This document shows, one piece after another, positions 17,403 to 26,025 of a DNA stretch of 64,000 bases (positions are counted from its first letter, which is position 1; each line of letters begins with the position of its first letter). The translations under genes were made by a program, and so were the position numbers. This DNA comes from Agaribacterium sp. ZY112 (GTDB lineage: Bacteria > Pseudomonadota > Gammaproteobacteria > Pseudomonadales > Cellvibrionaceae): contig NZ_CP166840.1 in assembly GCF_041346925.1 (NCBI RefSeq), positions 1,550,001 to 1,614,000 on the forward strand, read 5' to 3'. The notes beneath the pieces were generated by a model, which was not told the DNA's origin, did no database searches, and saw nothing but the letters and a program-made list of their open reading frames with translations.

Positions 17403-17828
17403 ATGAAGGGCGCTTGTTTATGCGGCTGCGTGTCGTTTCAGTTGGCGATATCAGACCTTAAGATTTATCAATGCCACTGCGAGCAATGCAGAAAGCAAAC
17501 AGGTACGGCCTCTAGTTGCGGCTCGGTGATTAAAGAGCAAAATTTTAAGTGGTTGTCCGGGCAGGACAATATCAGTAGGTGGCAAAAGCAGAGTGGTTTT
17601 ACTTCCCACTTTTGCAGCACATGTGGCTCGTCGGTAGCTAATAAGTTTAGAGGTCGGCCCTATTATTGGGTGCCTGTAGGTTTATTGGAAAGTGATAATA
17701 TCGATGTGGTGATTAATATTTTTAGTTGCGAGAAAGCTGCTTGGAGTAAAGTCGATGACAGTGAAAACACTTATAAGACAAAACCTTCTGTTGAAACCCT
17801 GTTGACTCTTCTTGGTGCCGACGTTTAG
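17403..17828 (+). CDS. GFA/CENP-V family zinc protein
   Basis: 141 residues. The conserved zinc cysteines are all present: CLCG at the N-terminus, CHCEQCRKQTG and FCSTCGSS. These define the GFA domain (glutathione-dependent formaldehyde-activating enzyme / CENP-V). Family members bind zinc and some bind glutathione adducts, but most bacterial members are uncharacterised; formaldehyde activation should not be assumed. A second, diverged GFA gene lies 100 nt downstream in the same direction, so this is an old tandem duplication or two independently acquired members. Confidence 0.88.
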   Translation: MKGACLCGCVSFQLAISDLKIYQCHCEQCRKQTGTASSCGSVIKEQNFKWLSGQDNISRWQKQSGFTSHFCSTCGSSVANKFRGRPYYWVPVGLLESDNIDVVINIFSCEKAAWSKVDDSENTYKTKPSVETLLTLLGADV

Positions 17829-17928
17829 TGCTACGTCATGATGTTGGCAGCTCAGTGGTGAAGAACTTGAATAGGCTAGTGCTATCAGAGCTAAGAGGGT
17901 AAAACTACATACATATAGGGGGGAGCCT

Positions 17929-18333
17929 ATGGTCGATGGAACATGCTTATGTGGCAAGATTAGTTACAAGGTAGAGTTATTGCCAAATATGGTTTTTAAT
18001 TGTCACTGTCAGTATTGTCGGAAGGCACATGGTGCGGCATATGCAACAATGGCGCTGGCGAATAAAGAGAGCTTAACCTTAGCCGATCCCAGCTCACTTT
18101 TGACGGAACATAAAAACACGCTTGGTGGTTTTCGCGCGTTTTGCTCTGCATGTGGTTCACGCTTAATGAATTATGGTCCTGAAGGCACGCCCTATTTATC
18201 TATAGTCTTGGCAAGTGTCGATAGCCCCATTGACTTTACAGCGGTTGCACATTGCAACACAGAATCTAAAGCCTCATGGTGTGAGCCTTATGAAGGTGTA
18301 GCTAGTTTCCCGGGTTTCCCTGAGGGCTTTTAA
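17929..18333 (+). CDS. GFA/CENP-V family zinc protein (second copy)
   Basis: 134 residues, ATG start after a G-rich site GGGGGGAG. Zinc motifs are CLCGKISY, CHCQYCRKAHG and FCSACGSRL, in the same spacing as the gene at 17403. Between them the two proteins differ widely: this one has an AYATMALANKESL segment and a long tail rich in aromatic and Gly/Pro residues (PYEGVASFPGFPEGF). The duplicated pair may act on different adducts. Biochemical role not assigned. Confidence 0.88.
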   Translation: MVDGTCLCGKISYKVELLPNMVFNCHCQYCRKAHGAAYATMALANKESLTLADPSSLLTEHKNTLGGFRAFCSACGSRLMNYGPEGTPYLSIVLASVDSPIDFTAVAHCNTESKASWCEPYEGVASFPGFPEGF

Positions 18334-18396
18334 TTGCCTTATATTTAACAAGCTAGCTGGTTTGTGTTGGACGTGGTTGTATAGGAGACAGCCTGT

Positions 18397-18414
18397 ATGA
18401 GTATGAATCTATGA
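18397..18414 (+). CDS. five-codon leader ORF overlapping the CDF transporter start
   Basis: AGGAG at 18383-18387 is 9 nt from ATG 18397, which opens ATG AGT ATG AAT CTA TGA. Its TGA overlaps the ATG of the transporter gene in an ATGA junction. The only good ribosome site serves this mini-ORF, so the transporter may be translated by reinitiation. Whether a peptide is made is unknown. Confidence 0.4.
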   Translation: MSMNL

Positions 18415-19028
18415 GTGGTTGTTGTGATGGTGGCTGTTCCGCTAACGCAATGCGCGATAAGCGCCAGTGCGGAACCTTAAAAATCGTTTTGCTTATCAAT
18501 GCTTGTATGTTTGTTGCGGTTGTTGCTGCGGCCTTATTAAGCAAGTCAACGGCATTGCTTGCCGACAGCCTAGATAACCTAGGTGATGCCCTAACTTATG
18601 GTTTAAGTCTGTATGCGGTTAGTCGTGGGGCTCGCTTAAAAGCTCAAGTTGCCCTTTTTAAAGGGGCTTTAATCTTAGCGGCAGCCCTATTTGTTGCTGG
18701 GCAAATTATTTATCGAATATGGGTGCCTAGCGTACCGACCTATGAGCTGATGGGAGTGTTTAGCCTACTTGGGCTTGTAGCAAACTCTACATGTTTGGCT
18801 TTACTTTGGCGCCATCGAAATGAAGACGTCAATATGAGTTCTGTTTGGGAATGCTCCCGTAATGATATCGCCTCTAATTTGTCGGTATTTATTGCTGCGG
18901 CTGCAGTGTGGCTAACCGGCTCGGGCTGGCCTGATATTTTTGTGGCTATGTGTTTGGTGGTTTTATTGCTTCGCTCAGCGTTTCGTGTGCTTTCCTCAGC
19001 ACTTAAAGAATTACAGCAGGCTTCTTAA
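18411..19028 (+). CDS. short cation transporter of the CDF type with Cys-rich N-terminus
   Basis: 205 residues. It begins MSGCCDGGCSANAM, a metal-ligand-like Cys cluster, then has about five to six hydrophobic segments. The membrane metal site of cation diffusion facilitators is recognisable in ADSLDNLGDALTYG (TM2) and CSRNDIASN (TM5). There is no cytoplasmic C-terminal CDF domain. Probable substrate is a divalent metal; which one is not deducible. Translation is likely coupled to a tiny leader ORF. Confidence 0.8.
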   Translation: MSGCCDGGCSANAMRDKRQCGTLKIVLLINACMFVAVVAAALLSKSTALLADSLDNLGDALTYGLSLYAVSRGARLKAQVALFKGALILAAALFVAGQIIYRIWVPSVPTYELMGVFSLLGLVANSTCLALLWRHRNEDVNMSSVWECSRNDIASNLSVFIAAAAVWLTGSGWPDIFVAMCLVVLLLRSAFRVLSSALKELQQAS

Positions 19029-19100
19029 GCTTAGTGTCGTCGTTCTTTTAGCTTTTTTTTATAGTGGATGCTTTTATAGAAGTGATATTTAAGGTGTATT

Positions 19101-19457
19101 GTGTCTTTAGGTCTTAAGTTTTCTTTAGGTTTTGTGTTTATCTTGCTGTTGTTCTTTTTAGTTAGATTTCTTGTGCTGAATCAGCAAGATTTGAGTATTA
19201 GCGAGTCTTCTTATGAGTGTTCTGCAAACGCTTGTGATTATAGTTTTACGGTAAAGAATGATTCGGATTTTAGGGCTGAGGCCAGTGTGCGTGTTCAGCT
19301 CAGTGCCTTTGGTGGCATTAAAGGGGATGAGCGTTTAGCCATGGAGCTTGTACCAATGTCTGTAGCGGCGCGATCAAGTGAAACCTACAGCGCATCGATA
19401 GTAAGTGATAAAACTGCAGATTCTGTGATTTTTGTGCTTTCCGAGCGTAAACCCTAA
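19101..19457 (+). CDS. hypothetical membrane-anchored protein
   Basis: GTG start with AAGG 6 nt upstream; 118 residues. One N-terminal membrane segment (GLKFSLGFVFILLLFFLVRFL) is followed by a small periplasmic beta domain with two cysteines (YECSANACDYSFTVKND) that reads like an Ig-type or DUF-class sandwich. The next gene starts immediately after its stop, so they form one operon. No family recognised. Confidence 0.65.
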   Translation: MSLGLKFSLGFVFILLLFFLVRFLVLNQQDLSISESSYECSANACDYSFTVKNDSDFRAEASVRVQLSAFGGIKGDERLAMELVPMSVAARSSETYSASIVSDKTADSVIFVLSERKP

Positions 19458-19469
19458 GTGCTTATCTTG

Positions 19470-19853
19470 ATGCCAAGAGCCGTGATCATAACTCTTTTAC
19501 TTGGCTTTTTGTCCTCATGTGTGCAGTGGTTTCCCGCTAGGGCTCAAGAGCTTGAGCCCGGTATATTTGAAGTCAATGCACTGGGTAATTCGTTCTCTAG
19601 TCTTAAAAGCCTCAAAAATAAGGTGGCTAAAAAAGCCTTGGCTCTGTGTGAGCAGCAAGCAATAGAGGCTGCTGCACAAACATCAGGTTTGCAAGAGCCC
19701 GATGCTGAGCACCTGTCAGTGAGGTTGATACCTAAGAAGGTTAAGATCGATAAGTTTGAATCGTATACGGATGAAATTTATATCGACGGTCGTACTCAGA
19801 GTGCTTCTTATTTTAGTTATACACAAACCATAGAGTGTGTTGCTGCTGAGTAA
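19470..19853 (+). CDS. hypothetical lipoprotein
   Basis: I prefer ATG 19470 over GTG 19458; the signal peptide then begins MPRAVIITLLLGFLSSC with lipobox LSSC near residue 17. The mature 110-residue protein is short, with LKSLKNKVAKKALALCEQQA in the helical middle and a beta segment near the C-terminus. The start is not certain. It is the second gene of a pair with 19101-19457 and is unrecognised. Confidence 0.6.
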   Translation: MPRAVIITLLLGFLSSCVQWFPARAQELEPGIFEVNALGNSFSSLKSLKNKVAKKALALCEQQAIEAAAQTSGLQEPDAEHLSVRLIPKKVKIDKFESYTDEIYIDGRTQSASYFSYTQTIECVAAE

Positions 19854-20072
19854 TCTCTACAGCAGCGGTATTTGTGTTTTCCCTTCTGTATTTGCCTAAT
19901 AACTCAATTGAAAGCCGTATAGCTGCTTGTTTTATGCTTTAATACGCGCCGTGAATACCAGCTTAAGTGCTTGTTTTCCTTAGCATATTCGTGGCTGTTG
20001 TGGTGTGGGCTAGATCAAGTGAGAGTGTTGTTCTGGCTGTTCTGAACTTGAGTGATATAAATAGGTAAGGGT

Positions 20073-23000
20073 ATGAAACAAATAAAGCGCAATTTGGCCT
20101 TTGTGGTGATGTGCGCCGCAGGGCTTACTCTATCGGGCTGTTCGCAAGATAGTCTAGATGATGTAAAAAGCTCTAATACGGGCGCTTCCTATACTGTGCT
20201 TGAAGATGTGGTTTTAATTCCGGCATTGCCTATTAGCCTTGATTACAGCGTTGCTGGTAGTCTAGAAAAGAAGGTGCAAATCTTTGTCGACAACCCTGCA
20301 AGTTATGCCAGCTTAAGCATTATTGCTGATGGTAAGTTAGTGCTTGATGCACTCAATATCCCTAAAGCAGGGCCTCAGCAGCTAGATGCTTTGCTGCGCT
20401 TTGATGGCGAAGGGCCGGTGACACTAACCGTTAAATCTAATGCCGCCGATTTAAAGCTCGAAAGCCTTGTTTTTGAAGACGTGGTTGGCTTGGATATTCC
20501 TAGCTATAAGGATATCTCGGTTCAAGCGGGCATCGATAAAGTTAGCTCTCTAAAATATGCTGGGCCTACAATTGCGGATATTGATTGGGACGGCGATTAC
20601 GATTTTATTGTTAACAACCACAATGATGCGAGCAGTAAGCTTTATTGGAACAACGGTGATGGCACGGTCACTAAACACAATAAAGACTTAGCTCGTTGGT
20701 TTATGCACGATTTACACGGTACGGCCGCTGGTGATTACGACAACGATGGCGATCTTGACTTGGTTGTTACTCAAGGCGGAGGTAATGGGCAGTTTCCTTC
20801 AAAAGCCAATTTTTATACCAATAATAACGGCACCTTTGTTTTAACCACGGGCGATGTTGGCATAGACCGTGGTGGGCGTGGGCGCGGTGCTAAATGGACA
20901 GATATGGATCTGGATGGCGATCTAGATTTAATGCTTATCAATGAAACCAGTCTCACAGTGCCCAAGCCCCAGCACTATTTCCATGAAAATATGGGCGATG
21001 GCACTTTTATACATAGGCCCATTGCGGGAATGCAAGATCAGCATCAATCTCGAGCTCTGTTGACGGATCTCAATAATGACAACATCGATGACTTGGTGCT
21101 TTACGGCCCCCTATCGGTTTGGCTTGGCAATGGTGATTTTACGTTTACCGATATTAGCCACCGTTTTTCTGAAGAAGTGCTTGGTTTGCGCGGTGTGATG
21201 GCCGTTACCGATATTGATATCGATAACGATGGTGATCAAGATCTGTATCTAGCTCGAGGCAAAGAATTTGAGCATGGAAAAGGAGAAGCCCCCTCAATAG
21301 ATTTTGATCCGCAGGCTAAAGAATTTGCTATTAAAACGCGTGGTTATAAAGGTGTTGATGCTTTTGATTTTACCGCTCATGGTGAAATCAAATTACATAA
21401 TTATTATTTTTTAACTCAAGGGGCATTTAGAGATAAAGACTACCCAATCTTTTTAGGTGCTGATAAGGCGGCGACTGTTGTTGACTCGGGTGGGCAGTTC
21501 AGTTTTAAAGCAGAGCAAGCTCAAGGTTGGCCAGAGGATCGCAGTGCCGATGGTTTATATTTTGGTTACCTTGGTGAAGGACGCTGGAAAGCTGAGCTAG
21601 TACGCAACACTAATAATTTTTGGAGTTATCGTTTTAACCTTTCAGGTTTAAGTGAAGCCAAACCGCTATTTACCCCAGATAATAGAAATATAGCGGATGT
21701 ATTATTGCGTAATGATGGCGAGCAATTTGTGGATGTCTCGCGTGAGTGGTCTATCCCAAGCGGAGGTAATTCTTTAGGTGTGACCCGAGGCGATTTTAAT
21801 AACGACTCTTATCAAGATTTATTTGTTTATCGTTGGGGCAGTGTGGCTTCTCGTATATCTGACTTTATGTTGCTTAATAATGGTCAGGGCCAATTCCATA
21901 CAGTCACTATGCACGGCGCCAATGATGTGGGCGGGCCAGGTAATGGGGATATGGGCCAAGCTTTTGATTTTGATTTAGATGGTGACTTAGACATATTAAG
22001 CGGCAGTGAATACGGTGAATGGTATCTATATGAAAACGCTGAACCCGGTCAGGGTAATTATGCTTTAGTAAAAGTTGATTACTCACCTAAGGCTAATATT
22101 GACCCCATTTCTGCTGAAGTGATTGTGAAAACAGCCAATGCAGAGTATCGCAAGCGAGTGGGTTCTGCAGGTGCAGTATTCTCGCAAAGTCTATTAAATA
22201 CCGTTCACTTTGGTTTGGGTGAAGCACAGGCAATAAAAAAGATCACGATACGTTGGCGTAACGGTGAAACAGTAGAATTTAATAATAAAAAAGCCAACCA
22301 GCTCTTTGATAGTAATCAGCTCGACCCGCAGAGCATTGAACTTGCAGCGCTTAGCAAGGATATCCGTAAAGGCGCTTCCATGCCGATTAAGGCGAGTTTG
22401 ACACCAGAGAAGGCGGATAGCCGTTTGTTGTGGTCTTCCAGTGACAATAAAGTGCTTAAGGTAGACCAATCTGGTTTGGTTACCGCACTTGGGGATGAGG
22501 GTGAAAAGGCCGTTATTACAGCAAAAAGTGAAGCTAATGGACTTTCTTCCTCACAAGAGCTAAGTGTTGTTGGTTGGTTTGCTAAGCCGCTCACTGAGTT
22601 GAGTTTAACGGTTCCAGAGCAGAGATTTTATGTGGGCACAACTATCGATGTGCAAAGCACCTTTAAGCCTCTAGATGCCGACGATAAGGGGCTTAGTTGG
22701 TCTAGCTCGAATGAAGCAGTGGCTACTGTGGACGCCAACGGCAAAGTAAGTGCTTTGACTCCGGGGCGCACCATGATCAAAGCTATTACGGCGGCAAATA
22801 ATCAATTAAGTGATTCGCTTGAGCTTGTGGTTGAGGCTTTTGTGGAAGGTGGTATTGAGCTGCTTAATGAGCAGGCTTTTAAAGATGGCAGTTTTAAGGT
22901 GGGTGACGAGCTTAATATTCAAGTGCGTTATCATGCGGGTTCAGGTAACAAGGTGATAGCTTCTGATGAAGGCGGCATACGTTATTGGTTGCGCCACTTT

Positions 23001-23216
23001 AAATATAAGTGGATTCCAGCCAAAGATCGAACCTTTATCGATAGTACTGTGCTTGGTACAGAGGCTGGCAGCTCTTCAATGACAATTAGTTTAGATGGGC
23101 TGACGCCAACTGCAGAGTTACCAGAAGGTCACTTCTATCAGTTAAGAGCCTCGTTTGCTGGTAGTGATGGCAAGATGCACGATGTGAAGGTGGATAACCT
23201 GAATATTGTTAAATAA
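20073..23216 (+). CDS. large FG-GAP/VCBS, ASPIC/UnbV and Big_2 lipoprotein
   Basis: 1047 residues, ATG preceded by TAAGGG. Lipobox LTLSGC (Cys23). About seven calcium-site FG-GAP/VCBS units follow (GDYDNDGDLDLVV, DMDLDGDLDLMLIN, DIDIDNDGDQDLYL, GDFNNDSYQDLFV, DFDLDGDLDILSG), forming a probable beta-propeller. Next comes an ASPIC/UnbV domain (near residues 680-745: RVGSAGAVFSQSL, VHFGLGEA, ITIRWRNG), then two Ig-like Big_2 domains (LLWSSSDNKVLKVD, LSWSSSNEAVATVD) and a C-terminal beta domain of about 110 residues. The design is that of a cell-surface or outer-membrane-anchored adhesive or polymer-binding protein. It is flanked by short lipoprotein and acyltransferase genes with no evident pathway. 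Confidence 0.9.
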   Translation: MKQIKRNLAFVVMCAAGLTLSGCSQDSLDDVKSSNTGASYTVLEDVVLIPALPISLDYSVAGSLEKKVQIFVDNPASYASLSIIADGKLVLDALNIPKAGPQQLDALLRFDGEGPVTLTVKSNAADLKLESLVFEDVVGLDIPSYKDISVQAGIDKVSSLKYAGPTIADIDWDGDYDFIVNNHNDASSKLYWNNGDGTVTKHNKDLARWFMHDLHGTAAGDYDNDGDLDLVVTQGGGNGQFPSKANFYTNNNGTFVLTTGDVGIDRGGRGRGAKWTDMDLDGDLDLMLINETSLTVPKPQHYFHENMGDGTFIHRPIAGMQDQHQSRALLTDLNNDNIDDLVLYGPLSVWLGNGDFTFTDISHRFSEEVLGLRGVMAVTDIDIDNDGDQDLYLARGKEFEHGKGEAPSIDFDPQAKEFAIKTRGYKGVDAFDFTAHGEIKLHNYYFLTQGAFRDKDYPIFLGADKAATVVDSGGQFSFKAEQAQGWPEDRSADGLYFGYLGEGRWKAELVRNTNNFWSYRFNLSGLSEAKPLFTPDNRNIADVLLRNDGEQFVDVSREWSIPSGGNSLGVTRGDFNNDSYQDLFVYRWGSVASRISDFMLLNNGQGQFHTVTMHGANDVGGPGNGDMGQAFDFDLDGDLDILSGSEYGEWYLYENAEPGQGNYALVKVDYSPKANIDPISAEVIVKTANAEYRKRVGSAGAVFSQSLLNTVHFGLGEAQAIKKITIRWRNGETVEFNNKKANQLFDSNQLDPQSIELAALSKDIRKGASMPIKASLTPEKADSRLLWSSSDNKVLKVDQSGLVTALGDEGEKAVITAKSEANGLSSSQELSVVGWFAKPLTELSLTVPEQRFYVGTTIDVQSTFKPLDADDKGLSWSSSNEAVATVDANGKVSALTPGRTMIKAITAANNQLSDSLELVVEAFVEGGIELLNEQAFKDGSFKVGDELNIQVRYHAGSGNKVIASDEGGIRYWLRHFKYKWIPAKDRTFIDSTVLGTEAGSSSMTISLDGLTPTAELPEGHFYQLRASFAGSDGKMHDVKVDNLNIVK

Positions 23217-23241
23217 CAGCCCTTGACTTTTAAAGTGTGCA

Positions 23242-23262
23242 GCGGGCTTGCAATAAGCCCGC
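23242..23262 (+). terminator. terminator-like hairpin after the FG-GAP lipoprotein
   Basis: Stem GCGGGCTT / AAGCCCGC with loop GCAAT, 25 nt after the stop. The following bases are GTTAAG, so the T-tract is poor. Confidence 0.55.
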
Positions 23263-23295
23263 GTTAAGCACTGACAGGTGTTTTTATATGTTTTT

Positions 23296-24414
23296 CTACA
23301 GGTATTTTAAAATAAGCGACTGAGGATTTCGGGCTTTAAAACCTCGATACCATAAGCAAAAAGGATAGAGTGCAAGTAGCATAACAAAGGTAATTAGGTA
23401 ACAGGTTTGTAGATCGGTAAAGCCGCTCATGCCCGCATACGTTGCTGTACCAGTTAAAATTACTCGGTGAACTAAATAAAAGATCATTGCTGTTTGCCCA
23501 AAGACCAAGAGTACGCCTTTGTCGCGTACGCCTATTAACTTTTCTACTTTCATCATCAGCGCTAAGAGTAAGCTCATAATGCCGAGCTCAAGCAATATAT
23601 ATGCTGCTGATGGTGGATATTTACTCACGTGCAACCAATGCTGCCAGCTTGTATCATCACGGTACAAAAACATATTGCCGTAGCCATTAAGGTAACGCAC
23701 TACGGAAAACGCAATTAAGGCAAGAATACCAAGGCCAATCAATAAGCTTTGTGGATCTAGTTTGGTTTTTGCTTCTTTATATTGAACGATATAGCGACCA
23801 AAAACCCAGCCCAAGATCATAATTGATAGCCAAGGGAATAGTGGGTAAATAATACGTAAATCAGCCGATGAATATTTACTGAATAAAAGCGCCGTAATTA
23901 CCGATTCGATATTTTGGCCAGGGGGCCAGAATTGAGCCGTTAATAGTTCTCCACCGGCAATCCAAGCTAGCGCAATACCAATCAGCCAAGCACTTGATAG
24001 GCGGCGTAGCATGGCCATGCAAATAAATGAAGCGCCGATGGCGTATAAAACTTGAATAGTGAATCGGCCGCTAAAAAAAGACACGATGGTTAAGTCCATT
24101 AATAAAATCACCAGACCGCGCAGTATGATATCTTTATCGATGCCCCATGGATCAATGCCTTTACTAACTTTGCGTTCAACAGAAATAGCTAAAGCTGTAC
24201 CGGCTAAGAAGACAAAGGTGGGCGCGCAAACATGGCTGAGCCAGCGGGTAAAAAAAGCGAAGGCAGGTAATGGGTCGCCAGGGCTATAGCTTGTGGCAGA
24301 GTCGACGACTAGGTGGTTGGCATCATAAGCCATAGAGACATGATCTAAGACCATAATGATCATGACAAATCCGCGCATCCAGTCAATCGCGGCAATACGT
24401 TTAGAGTTGGCCAT
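23296..24414 (-). CDS. DUF1624/HGSNAT-like multi-pass membrane protein
   Basis: I chose ATG 24414 (GGAG about 10 nt upstream) over GTG 24426, giving 372 residues. It starts RIAAIDWMRGFVMIIMVLDH, the signature of DUF1624 proteins, which are related to the catalytic domain of heparan-alpha-glucosaminide N-acetyltransferase. About ten hydrophobic helices follow. The conserved MVLDHVSMAYDAN and VFLAGTALAIS motifs carry the candidate catalytic His and Asp. Likely it moves acyl groups across the membrane to a sugar or polymer; the acceptor is unknown. Confidence 0.85.
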   Translation of the reverse strand: MANSKRIAAIDWMRGFVMIIMVLDHVSMAYDANHLVVDSATSYSPGDPLPAFAFFTRWLSHVCAPTFVFLAGTALAISVERKVSKGIDPWGIDKDIILRGLVILLMDLTIVSFFSGRFTIQVLYAIGASFICMAMLRRLSSAWLIGIALAWIAGGELLTAQFWPPGQNIESVITALLFSKYSSADLRIIYPLFPWLSIMILGWVFGRYIVQYKEAKTKLDPQSLLIGLGILALIAFSVVRYLNGYGNMFLYRDDTSWQHWLHVSKYPPSAAYILLELGIMSLLLALMMKVEKLIGVRDKGVLLVFGQTAMIFYLVHRVILTGTATYAGMSGFTDLQTCYLITFVMLLALYPFCLWYRGFKARNPQSLILKYL

Positions 24415-24573
24415 GGGGCAGAGCACTCCGTGTGCTGAGGTGAGTCTACTTTTATCTAATAACTTAAAAAGTATTAGGGGGCTTGATGGTAGAAGAAGTA
24501 TATTCTGGCTGTAAAAGGAAGCAAGTGCTAGCAGGGAGCTTTGAGCCGGTTTGATCTATAAAAAGGAGGATTT

Positions 24574-25017
24574 ATGAGGCATATTAACAAATTACTTATG
24601 TGGACTTCAGTGTTGCTCCTTCTTGCTTGTGGTGGTACGCAAAAAGACGCACCTAAGATTGAGCGCCAACATTATAATTCATGGGAGAAAGACTTAGGCT
24701 ATAGCCAAGTTGTTAGAGTCGGAAATACGCTCTATGTCTCAGGTATGACGGCTCAAGGGGTGACGCTTGAATCACAAATGCGGGCAATATATAAGAGCTT
24801 ACAGCGAGTGCTTGATGATTATAAGATTAGCAGTGCCAGTGTTGTAAAAGAGGTGATTTATACAAGAGATATAGAAGCGCTAAAAAAAGCTAATTCAATT
24901 AGGTTGGCGTTTTACAGTGATGATCAGTACCCAAGTTCATCATGGTTGCAGGTAGAGCAGTTATTCTTGAAAGATTTTTTAGTTGAAATTGAGTTTGTGC
25001 TTGTTGTTGATGGCTAG
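24574..25017 (+). CDS. exported RidA-like lipoprotein
   Basis: Strong site AAAGGAGG 7 nt upstream; 147 residues. Lipobox LLLAC (Cys about 19) makes this a lipoprotein, followed by a YjgF/YER057c/UK114 (RidA) domain: LGYSQVVRVGNTLYVSGM, TLESQMRAIYKSLQRVL, VVKEVIYTRDIEAL and VEIEFVLVV. Cytosolic RidA proteins deaminate reactive enamines/imines. The canonical arginine in the C-terminal R-hxhE stretch is not obvious, as the QLFLKDFLVEIE segment reads without the usual arginine. An envelope RidA is uncommon. It sits 17 nt before a CDF transporter gene, so both may be co-transcribed. Confidence 0.85.
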   Translation: MRHINKLLMWTSVLLLLACGGTQKDAPKIERQHYNSWEKDLGYSQVVRVGNTLYVSGMTAQGVTLESQMRAIYKSLQRVLDDYKISSASVVKEVIYTRDIEALKKANSIRLAFYSDDQYPSSSWLQVEQLFLKDFLVEIEFVLVVDG

Positions 25018-25034
25018 CTACAGGGGTTAATAAA

Positions 25035-25994
25035 ATGAAGCAAAGTGACCTTGAAAAGAAAACGATAAGACTAGGTGTTTGGCTTGGCTGTTTTTTTGTC
25101 GCTCTGGGTTTATTGTTTGCATTCCTGACGGGCTCCGAAGCAATTTTACTCGACGCTTTATTCTCGCTTATTGGAGTCGTTCTTGCGTTAGTGACTATGA
25201 CAGTTTCGCGTTTAGTGCAGCGCCCAGCAGACTCAAAATACCCTTTTGGATATTGGTATTACGAAAGTTTTTTAAATTTGGCAAAAAGCGCGATCATTTT
25301 AGTGCTGAGCTGTGTTGCTTTGACCTCGGCATGTATTGCTCTATTTAATGGTGGACGCAGTGTGGAGGCTGGCTGGGCGCTTATCTATGCGCTGATTGCA
25401 AGTGTAGGCTGTTTATTGGCCAGTTTTATATTCTCGCGTGCAGCTAAAAAAGCTCAATCGACATTACTTGAGGTGGATGCCGCTAACTGGCGCATAGATG
25501 CAGTTTTAAGTGGGGCCATTGCTTTAGCATTTACTTTGGTTAAGTGCTTAGAGCAATCGCAGTGGCAAAGCCTTATTCCCTATGTCGACCCTGCTCTTGT
25601 GGTAATATTGGTTGTACTTACTTTAGCTATTCCTGTTCGAATATTGCGTAGCTCATGGCATTCTGTCATCGGGCGCACCCCAAACAGCCCGCGAAGCCGA
25701 GCGGTTGAGCTCTGTGTGAATTCCATCTTTGAGTCACTACCACTAAAAAGTAAAAGTTTACGTATGCTTAATGCTGGGCGTGCTTTTTATGTACAGCTAT
25801 ACCTTCTTGTAGAGCAAGATATCGGCATTGTAGAGCAAGACGGGATTCGGAAAGAGCTTTATGAAGCTCTGCTGGCCTTAGGGGGGGATCAAAGTATAAA
25901 CATAAGCTCAGATAATTTAGTGCTTTCTGTCGTATTTACACAAAAAACTCAATGGCTTGAACGTTCGGTAATGCCTGAGTCTCATAAGCCTTAG
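25035..25994 (+). CDS. cation diffusion facilitator (CDF) transporter
   Basis: 319 residues with six hydrophobic segments and a C-terminal cytoplasmic domain. CDF features are GSEAILLDALFSLIGVVLAL (TM2 site, where D at LLDALFS replaces the HxxxD start), RPADSKYPFGYWYYES, and a TM5 metal-site equivalent in VDAANWRIDAVLSG. A metal ion such as zinc, iron or manganese is exchanged for protons; the ion is not deducible. It belongs to a probable unit with the upstream exported RidA-like gene and the downstream DUF502 gene 31 nt away. Confidence 0.88.
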   Translation: MKQSDLEKKTIRLGVWLGCFFVALGLLFAFLTGSEAILLDALFSLIGVVLALVTMTVSRLVQRPADSKYPFGYWYYESFLNLAKSAIILVLSCVALTSACIALFNGGRSVEAGWALIYALIASVGCLLASFIFSRAAKKAQSTLLEVDAANWRIDAVLSGAIALAFTLVKCLEQSQWQSLIPYVDPALVVILVVLTLAIPVRILRSSWHSVIGRTPNSPRSRAVELCVNSIFESLPLKSKSLRMLNAGRAFYVQLYLLVEQDIGIVEQDGIRKELYEALLALGGDQSINISSDNLVLSVVFTQKTQWLERSVMPESHKP

Positions 25995-26025
25995 TATAGG
26001 TATAGGCCGTAAGAAAGGTGTCTGA

